Assembly: GCF_004799495.1 (NCBI RefSeq)
Contig: NZ_SSMY01000011.1
Coordinates: 248,001-312,000 of the forward strand
From: Sphingomonas sp.
Lineage (GTDB): Bacteria; Pseudomonadota; Alphaproteobacteria; Sphingomonadales; Sphingomonadaceae
Reading direction: 5' to 3'
DNA length: 64,000 bases
Shown piece by piece: positions 58,294 through 64,000 of this stretch. The notes under the pieces are model-generated. The model was not told where the DNA came from and made no database searches. It was given only the letters and a program-made list of their open reading frames with translations. The position numbers were made by a program, and so were the translations under genes. How positions within the stretch are numbered: the stretch's first letter is position 1; each line of letters begins with the position of its first letter.

Positions 58294-59418
58294 TCACGTG
58301 ATGACGATGGGCTCCGGGGGCTTGCAATAGAGCATCGGCTTGGTCAGCCAAAGCTCGGTTTGATCGGCCAGGCGAGCGAGCGACGGCCCGATCGACGCGA
58401 GCGCACCCGGCGGCACGTCGACGCTCCGCATGACCTTGCCGGACTTGTCGATGATCTCGAGCTTCAGCGGACCGGCGGCATCGAGCGCCAGCACCTTGCG
58501 CCAGTCGGGTGCCGCCGGAAGCCAGGGCAGGACGACTCGCCCCGACGCGCCCACCAGCGCGAATGTCGTTCGGTCGGGGTCGGCATCCTTGTCCGCGATG
58601 ATCACCTGAAGCGTGGCCGGTAACGCTCCGTCAAAGGGAGACCGGAGAACATTGCGAAACCAGGGTAACGAAAAACCGCGCGTGCCGTTGGCATAGGGCC
58701 AGCTGGAGATCGCCAATTCGATGCCGGGCGCGAGATCGATCTTCGTCGCATAATGGCCGGCCCATGGCGTGTAGTTCACCATGGCCGAGCCGATGGTCGC
58801 CGAACAATCGGTGAATTGACCGGGATCGATCGGCTCGGGAAGTCCGGTCGACTGCGCCACACAGGCCGCGCCCGTCATCTTGACGTCCGCCGGAACCGCG
58901 GCGGCCTTTGCACGGCGCGCGGCTTCCAGGTCGATCGTCAGCGTGGCCCGCGGGATCGTGCTACCCTTGGCGTACACGCGGAACCGCAACCGGCGCTCGC
59001 CGGGAAACCGGTCGAGCACCGTCGGCAGGTCGAACCGGTAGATGATCAGGTCCTGCTTCGGATCGGCGTCGGCGGCAAAGGCCGCGGCGTCAGATCCGCC
59101 ATCGAGCACGCCACGCGACCCTTCGGGTATCGTCAATTCGTCATCGAACCATCCGTTCGCCTGGATGATCTGGAGTTCGGGCGGTGCCGATGGCGCGCCA
59201 TGCCAGCCGACATAGCCCTCGAACCGCCGCCGCTTGCCCGGCACGATCCCGCCCCACGCCGCCTGATAGACGAATGCGCCGTCGGACGATGTCGTGCGGA
59301 CGAGAGACGTCCCGCCAGCATCGATCCGGCAATAGCGATACGGCGAATCTTCGGCACGCGCCGCCGGCGCCCACAAGACGAAGAGGAAAGCCAGCATCCC
59401 GGCGAATCGCATGGTCAT
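58294..59418 (-). CDS. Exported protein, unknown function
   Basis: A 374-residue protein with a signal peptide cleaved after AARA and an all-beta-looking mature part containing four cysteines, two of them near the ends (YRYCRID and YCKPPEP). It has two internal regions of similar plan (DWF/WHG-type and YTPWAGHY), perhaps two beta domains. I recognise no family. It diverges from the DUF1697 gene and lies 43 bases upstream of nadC on the same strand. Confidence 0.78.
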   Translation of the reverse strand: MTMRFAGMLAFLFVLWAPAARAEDSPYRYCRIDAGGTSLVRTTSSDGAFVYQAAWGGIVPGKRRRFEGYVGWHGAPSAPPELQIIQANGWFDDELTIPEGSRGVLDGGSDAAAFAADADPKQDLIIYRFDLPTVLDRFPGERRLRFRVYAKGSTIPRATLTIDLEAARRAKAAAVPADVKMTGAACVAQSTGLPEPIDPGQFTDCSATIGSAMVNYTPWAGHYATKIDLAPGIELAISSWPYANGTRGFSLPWFRNVLRSPFDGALPATLQVIIADKDADPDRTTFALVGASGRVVLPWLPAAPDWRKVLALDAAGPLKLEIIDKSGKVMRSVDVPPGALASIGPSLARLADQTELWLTKPMLYCKPPEPIVIT

Positions 59419-59471
59419 GGCGACAGTCTATCGCGATTGCCGACGCGGCGCGATCGACCTAGCATCGCCGG

Positions 59472-59987
59472 ATGACCGCCTATGTCGCCCTGCTCCGCGC
59501 CGTCAACGTCGGCGGCACCGGCAAGCTGCCGATGACCGAACTCGTCGCGATGTGCGAGGAGGCCGGCTTCGAGAAGGTGAAGACTTATATCGCAAGCGGC
59601 AACGTCGTTTTCACCAGCGGCAAGAGCGAGAAAGCGGTCAAGGCCGCGCTCGAAAAGGCGATGCACGCTTACGCCGGCAAGCCGGTCGGTGTGATGGTGC
59701 GCACCGCAAGCGAGATGGCGGCAATCGCCAAGGCCAATCCGTTCGCGAAGGCACCGGGCAACCGCGTCGTCGCGATCCTGCTCGACGCCGCGCCGCCCAA
59801 GGACGCGATTGACGAGGCGCGTCACATCGACGGCGAGGAAGTGAAGCTCGGCAAGCGCGAGATTTACGTCCGCTACACCGACCATGGCATGGGTCAGTCG
59901 AAGCTCGTCATTCCCGCCGCCAAGGCCGGCACCGCGCGCAACATGAACACCGTCGCCAAGCTGGCGGAGATGGCCGTCGCGCTCTAG
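59472..59987 (+). CDS. DUF1697-family protein
   Basis: A 171-residue cytoplasmic protein with the family opening AYVALLRAVNVGGTGKLPM, the phrase VKTYIASGNVVF and the tail GTARNMNTVAKLAEM. The fold is alpha/beta; its function is unknown, though such proteins spread widely in bacteria. It starts 53 bases from the divergent exported-protein gene. Confidence 0.92.
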   Translation: MTAYVALLRAVNVGGTGKLPMTELVAMCEEAGFEKVKTYIASGNVVFTSGKSEKAVKAALEKAMHAYAGKPVGVMVRTASEMAAIAKANPFAKAPGNRVVAILLDAAPPKDAIDEARHIDGEEVKLGKREIYVRYTDHGMGQSKLVIPAAKAGTARNMNTVAKLAEMAVAL

Positions 59988-60016
59988 AAAGCTCCCCAAA
60001 CAAGAGGGGATCATTC

Positions 60017-61786
60017 ATGCGCCGCACCGCCATCCTGCTGCTCGCCGCCGCCGCTACGCTCGGCGCGACCGTTCCCGCCACCACGCCGGCCGCGGTCAAG
60101 AAGGTCAACGCCAGCGCGCAATTCGCGGCGATCTCGAAGCGCTACATCGACAGCATCGCGCGGTTCCAGCCGGGCTACGGCACGCAGCTCGGCGATCACC
60201 GCTTCGACGACAAACTGCCCGACATCACGCCGCGTGGGCGCGGCAACCAGATCGCGTTCGAGCAGGCCATGCTAGGCAACCTGCGCACGGTCGATTTCAA
60301 GGCGCTGAGCCGCGACAATAAGGTCGATTACCTGCTGCTCAAGAACCAGCTCGAATTCGATTTGTGGGACCTGACCGTGCTCAAGAGCTGGTTGTGGAAC
60401 GCGCAGAACTACAACGATGCGGCGGCAGGCGCGCTCTACACGCTGGCGGCGCGCGATTTCGCGCCATGGCCGCAGCGGCTGCGCGCGGCGACCGCGCGGA
60501 TGGAGGCGCTGCCCGCGTTCCTGCTCGAGAGCCGCAAGCAACTGGCCGCGGCGAAGGTGCCGGCGATCTACGCATCCACAGTCTCGAAGCAGAATAGCGG
60601 CATCGTCGAGATCGCCGAAGGTATGCTCGCGCCGCACGCCGGCGAGCTGTCGGGCGCGGACCGCGCACGGTTCGATGCGGCGCTGACGAAGCTGAAGGCC
60701 GCGGTCGCCGATCAGCAGGTGTGGCTCGACAAGACCTTGGTCCCGGCGGCGAAGGGCGACTTCCGGCTCGGCGCGAAGCTCTACGACCAGAAGATGAAAT
60801 TCGCGCTCGTCTCCGACATCACGAGGATCGAGCTGAAGGCGAAGGCGACCGCCGCCGCCGCCGCGACCCGCGCCGAAATGTATGCGCTCGCCGGCGAGGT
60901 GCTGTCTGGGCCGCTCCCCGCCAACCCGACCGCCGCCGAGCAGCAAAAGGCGATCGAGGCGGCGCTCGACCTCACCTACGCCAAGCGCCCGACGCGCGAC
61001 GGCCTGATGGACGCTGCCAAGGCGACCCTCGCCAGCGCGAGCGATTTCGTCCGCGCGAAGGACCTCGTCACGATGCCAACCGCGCCGGTGAAGATCATCA
61101 CCATGCCCAAGTTCCAGCAGGGCAATGCGGTGGCCTATTGCGACAGCCCGGGCGCGCTCGACAAGGGCCAGGACACCTTCTTCGCGATCTCGCCGATCCC
61201 CGACGACTGGACCGACGCGCAGGCGACCTCGTTCCTGCGCGAATATAACAGCTACATGATCCACGACCTCAGCATCCACGAAGCGATGCCGGGGCATTGG
61301 CTGCAGATCGACCATTCGAACAAGGACAAGTCGGTGCTGCGCGCGGTGCTGTCGTCGGGCCCGTTCGTCGAAGGCTGGGCGGTGTACGGCGAGGGGATGA
61401 TGGCCGATGAGGGCTATCTGAACGGCGATCCGTTGTTCAAGCTGACCGTGCTCAAGATGCGGCTGCGGTCAATCACCAACACCCTGCTAGACATCGGCAT
61501 CCAGACCGAGGGAATGACTCGCGACCAGGCGATGGACCTGATGATGCACGGCGCGTTCCAGCAGGAGCGCGAGGCGGCAGGCAAATGGGTCCGCGCCAGC
61601 CTGTCGTCGACGCAATTGCTCAGCTATTTCTCGGGCTACGAGGAGCATATGGCGATGCGCGAGGAAGCAAAGCGCCGCTGGGGCGCGAAGTTCGACCTCA
61701 AGACCTACAACGACGCCGTCCTCGCGCACGGCTCGCCCCCGGGGCGGTTCGTCCGCGAACTGGTGTTCAACCTGCCGATCGAATGA
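60017..61786 (+). CDS. Exported DUF885-family metallopeptidase-like protein
   Basis: A 589-residue protein with a signal peptide and a strong AGAGGGGA ribosome site. The C-terminal half holds the zinc-type motif HEAMPGH and downstream EGWAVYGEGMM, the DUF885 hallmarks related to M32/M3-type peptidases. Length and layout are normal for the family. It probably hydrolyses peptides in the periplasm; the substrate is unknown. The end overlaps the convergent GH47 gene by 20 bases. Confidence 0.9.
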   Translation: MRRTAILLLAAAATLGATVPATTPAAVKKVNASAQFAAISKRYIDSIARFQPGYGTQLGDHRFDDKLPDITPRGRGNQIAFEQAMLGNLRTVDFKALSRDNKVDYLLLKNQLEFDLWDLTVLKSWLWNAQNYNDAAAGALYTLAARDFAPWPQRLRAATARMEALPAFLLESRKQLAAAKVPAIYASTVSKQNSGIVEIAEGMLAPHAGELSGADRARFDAALTKLKAAVADQQVWLDKTLVPAAKGDFRLGAKLYDQKMKFALVSDITRIELKAKATAAAAATRAEMYALAGEVLSGPLPANPTAAEQQKAIEAALDLTYAKRPTRDGLMDAAKATLASASDFVRAKDLVTMPTAPVKIITMPKFQQGNAVAYCDSPGALDKGQDTFFAISPIPDDWTDAQATSFLREYNSYMIHDLSIHEAMPGHWLQIDHSNKDKSVLRAVLSSGPFVEGWAVYGEGMMADEGYLNGDPLFKLTVLKMRLRSITNTLLDIGIQTEGMTRDQAMDLMMHGAFQQEREAAGKWVRASLSSTQLLSYFSGYEEHMAMREEAKRRWGAKFDLKTYNDAVLAHGSPPGRFVRELVFNLPIE

Positions 61787-63146
61787 ACCCGCGCAGCACG
61801 TTGCCCTCGGTCGACAGGTAGTTGTCGCGGTAGTTGAATCGCGGCGTGTCGCTGAACAGCAGGTAGTAATATTTCATCTGCTCGGACCACCAATAGCCCG
61901 GGCAGTAATCGGCTTGGCGCTTTGTCGTGACGTCGGCCATGTCGGTGTAGCCGTATGGCGCACGGTTCCAGCGTTTCATGTTGAGGTAATGCGTGCGGCT
62001 CAACTCGCGCCATTCGGGCCGGCGGTCGAGCAGCCAGTGGTTGAACGCCGCGTCGGCGAGTTCGGGGCGGAGGGCGTTGGTGACGGCGGTCGGCTTACCC
62101 GTCGCCGGCTCGTAGCCTTCGGGCAAGATGCCGAACTTGTCCTGTACGCTCGCCCAGGCGCGCGTATAAGTCGCGCCGATTGCCCCCGCGCCGCCCTGCG
62201 CTAGTAGCCCGCCATAGAAACTGGCGAGCTCGTCCTGCTCGGTCGTCAGTCGCGCGCCCGTTTCGAAATCGACATCGACGAACCACAGATGCCCGCCGAT
62301 ATGCTGCACCTGATGCTGCACGATTGCTGCGGTCAGCGCGTCGTACATCCGCTTGCAGTCACGGTCGCCGAACAGCTGCCACCCGTCCCAGCAATATTCG
62401 TAATAGCTGTCGCACGGCGGCGCGATCGAGGCGCGGCGGCTGAGCCATTGGCTAGTGCGCACGTCGATCTTGTCGGCAAGCAGCCCGATCTTGCTGCGGC
62501 GCTGGTACATCGCGGTCAGCGCGCGCTTGGCCGCTTCGTAATATTTCGGGTCGCCGGTCAGCTTCGACAGCGTGCCGAGCTCGGCGATGTGCGTCCCGCA
62601 CTCAGCCGGATTGGTCGCGGGATCGCGCACCGCCTTCGTCCGCAGGTTGACGTAGCGATACGGCATCCCCGTCGGCGTATCGAACGCCGGGAGCAGCCGG
62701 TCGGCGAGGTCGCGCGCCTTCGCCAGCAGCGCCGGATCGCCGCACGCATGATGCGCCGAGAGCAACCCGCCGACGAGGCGGATCTCGGTCTCGAACACCG
62801 ACACCTCGCCATCGACGTCGAAATCGGCATTGGCCTTCACCCACGCCAGCGCATCGGCGAACTCCTGGTCGAGCCCCATCACCCACAACGTATCCATCGC
62901 CTCGATCAGCGACAGTCCCAGATGATGGATCTTGAGCGGGAAGCTGCGGCTGCCGCCGCTCACCGGCAGGAAATCGTCCTTGCCCCAGGCACGTTCGCGA
63001 TAGTTGGCCCACGCCCATTTCATCTCCGCCTTCACATCGGCGGCGAGCGCGTGCCAGTCGGTGCGCGGCGGCTTGGCGAGCACGGGTGCCGCGGCGAGCG
63101 CGCCCAACGCGGCGGTCGCCTCGCGGCGGGAGATCAAACTGTTCAC
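61767..63146 (-). CDS. Exported GH47-family alpha-mannosidase-like glycosidase
   Basis: A 459-residue protein with a twin-arginine-like signal (SRREATAALGALAAA) and the features of GH47 class I alpha-1,2-mannosidases. It begins LSLIEAMDTLWVMGL; the acidic residues align as E119 (FETEIRLVGGLLSAH), D246 (CDSYYEY) and E422 (WSEQMKYYYLLFSD), and the calcium threonine as T446 (STEGN). The family removes alpha-1,2-mannose with inversion. GH47 is common in eukaryotic glycan processing and much rarer in bacteria, where Caulobacter has a studied example. No mannan-uptake genes are adjacent. Confidence 0.88.
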   Translation of the reverse strand: MNSLISRREATAALGALAAAPVLAKPPRTDWHALAADVKAEMKWAWANYRERAWGKDDFLPVSGGSRSFPLKIHHLGLSLIEAMDTLWVMGLDQEFADALAWVKANADFDVDGEVSVFETEIRLVGGLLSAHHACGDPALLAKARDLADRLLPAFDTPTGMPYRYVNLRTKAVRDPATNPAECGTHIAELGTLSKLTGDPKYYEAAKRALTAMYQRRSKIGLLADKIDVRTSQWLSRRASIAPPCDSYYEYCWDGWQLFGDRDCKRMYDALTAAIVQHQVQHIGGHLWFVDVDFETGARLTTEQDELASFYGGLLAQGGAGAIGATYTRAWASVQDKFGILPEGYEPATGKPTAVTNALRPELADAAFNHWLLDRRPEWRELSRTHYLNMKRWNRAPYGYTDMADVTTKRQADYCPGYWWSEQMKYYYLLFSDTPRFNYRDNYLSTEGNVLRGFIRSAG

Positions 63147-63159
63147 GGCCCCATCCTAT

Positions 63160-63229
63160 CCGTTCGTGTCGAGCGAAGTCGAGACACGCCGACGGGGGAA
63201 TGCATCTCGACTTCGCTCGATGCGAACGG
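63160..63229. repeat. Imperfect inverted repeat before the PPK2 gene
   Basis: Arms of 25 bases (63160-63184 and 63205-63229) match with two mismatches, separated by 20 bases. The arms contain TCGAGCGAAGTCGAGA and TCTCGACTTCGCTCGA, a pattern I associate with intergenic palindromes scattered in sphingomonad genomes. It lies in the gap between GH47 and PPK2 starts. Confidence 0.7.
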
Positions 63230-63260
63230 CAGGTATAAAATACCAAGACGGAGTGCGCGC

Positions 63261-64000
63261 ATGGCGAAGAAGGACGGCGGCAAGAAGCTCCAGCTCGGAC
63301 TGGTCCAGATGCAGCTCGCGCACGCCAAGACCGGCGAGCGCACGATCATCGTGCTCGAGGGGCGCGACGCGGCGGGCAAGGACGGGACGATCAAGGCGCT
63401 GACCGAGCACCTCTCGGTGCGCTCGACCCGCGTCGTCGCATTGCCCAAGCCGAGCGACCGCGAGAAATCGCAATGGTATTTCCAGCGTTACGTCGCGCAG
63501 CTCCCCGCAGCGGGCGAGCTCGTGATCTTCAACCGCAGCTGGTACAACCGCGCCGGGGTGGAGGTGGTCAACGGCTTCTCCACACCCGAGGAACAGGCAC
63601 AGTTCCTGAAGGACGTCCCCGATTTCGAACGGATGCTGGTCGAAAGCGGGATCAAGATCGTCAAATTGTGGCTCGACATCACCAAGACCGAGCAGAAGGA
63701 ACGGCTCGGCGACCGCGCGACCAACCCGCTCAAGGCGCTCAAACGCTCCCCGCTCGACGCCGTCGCGCAGGACAAATGGGACGATTACACGAAAGCGCGC
63801 GACGCGATGCTATTGGCGACTAACAGCGCGATCGCGCCGTGGATTTGCGTGCGGGCGGACCACAAGAAGAAGGCGCACAAGGCGGTGATCCGGCATGTGC
63901 TGCGGCATCTGGCGCCGGACGAGGTGGCAAAGACGGTCGAGGCGCCCGATCCGGACGTGCTGTTTCCGTTCGAGGCGAAAGCGCTGAAGGACGGGCGGTT
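63261..64000 (+). CDS. Polyphosphate kinase 2, 3' end cut by window edge
   Basis: An open frame of 246 codons running off the right edge. Visible motifs are Walker A EGRDAAGKDGT, the lid-region FNRSWYNRAGVE, and DKWDDYTKARDAML, the hallmarks of PPK2 enzymes, which move phosphate between polyphosphate and nucleotides. The N-terminus is short, as in single-domain PPK2 proteins. The ATG at 63261 lacks a strong ribosome site. The subclass (ADP or AMP phosphorylating) cannot be assigned without the rest. Confidence 0.92.
   Translation, partial: MAKKDGGKKLQLGLVQMQLAHAKTGERTIIVLEGRDAAGKDGTIKALTEHLSVRSTRVVALPKPSDREKSQWYFQRYVAQLPAAGELVIFNRSWYNRAGVEVVNGFSTPEEQAQFLKDVPDFERMLVESGIKIVKLWLDITKTEQKERLGDRATNPLKALKRSPLDAVAQDKWDDYTKARDAMLLATNSAIAPWICVRADHKKKAHKAVIRHVLRHLAPDEVAKTVEAPDPDVLFPFEAKALKDGR

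Noticed and set aside
1..64000. CRISPR array, prophage, insertion sequence or rRNA operon
   Set aside because: I saw no regularly spaced direct repeats, transposase, integrase, phage structural gene or rRNA sequence.

Overview
The window is a GC-rich, densely packed alphaproteobacterial chromosome segment, most likely from Sphingomonas or a close relative in the Sphingomonadales. Evidence includes the family-specific small proteins (TIGR02300, DUF2794), a Caulobacter/Xanthomonas-type TonB receptor, an SLC45-type sugar transporter, CTTGnC-N17-CTATnT-like promoters, and the rpmH-rnpA-yidD-yidC-engB and aroA-cmk-rpsA-ihfB gene orders. I see no prophage, insertion sequence, CRISPR array, rRNA operon or plasmid function. 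The genus is an inference; no comparison could be run.

Layout. 1-1855: end of an OmpR-type response regulator and its histidine kinase. 1852-15911: a maltose/maltodextrin utilisation locus. A LacI-type repressor and SLC45-type permease (minus strand) diverge from a secreted GH13 amylase, a TonB receptor, a flavin-dependent tryptophan-halogenase-like protein, a second secreted GH13, a cytoplasmic GH13 alpha-glucosidase and a GH97 alpha-glucosidase. The same 14-base operator-like sequence lies in inverted orientation before the first amylase and before the receptor. 15986-18983: tRNA-Leu(CAA), two tandem DUF805 proteins and a YifB/ComM-type ATPase. 19221-22483: rpmH, rnpA, yidD, yidC, engB, with a 33-base perfect inverted repeat between rpmH and rnpA. 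22535-31052: an M28 peptidase, small proteins, an oxidoreductase, a GST, a cupin, dapE, a P450 and glmS. 31068-34898: a VapBC-type toxin-antitoxin pair, glmU and unknown exported proteins. 34979-37471: phoR-phoU-phoB without pst genes. 37571-41804: small secreted and membrane proteins, an SDR, DUF2794 and a serine acetyltransferase. 41964-46486: a TauE permease, OxyR, moaE, moaD, pgsA and an LplT-type transporter. 46700-53997: tRNA-Ala, TIGR02300, aroA, a hydrolase, cmk, clcA, rpsA and ihfB. 54247-64000: tRNA-Leu(TAA), an oligopeptide-binding-like lipoprotein, DUF4112, RNase T2, nadC, DUF1697, a DUF885 peptidase, a GH47 mannosidase-like protein and the start of a PPK2 kinase.

How the genes work together. 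In the sugar locus the receptor would bring maltodextrins across the outer membrane, the exported GH13 and GH97 enzymes would trim them in the periplasm, the permease would import the products, the cytoplasmic GH13 would release glucose, and the LacI protein would sense the sugar and control both promoters. The halogenase-like gene is translationally coupled inside this operon and has no obvious role in sugar breakdown.

Two features recur across the window. Several convergent gene pairs overlap at their stop codons, often by sharing CTAG. Intergenic DNA near tRNA genes, rpmH/rnpA and ihfB carries many short hairpins whose stems close as GC-NNN-GC.
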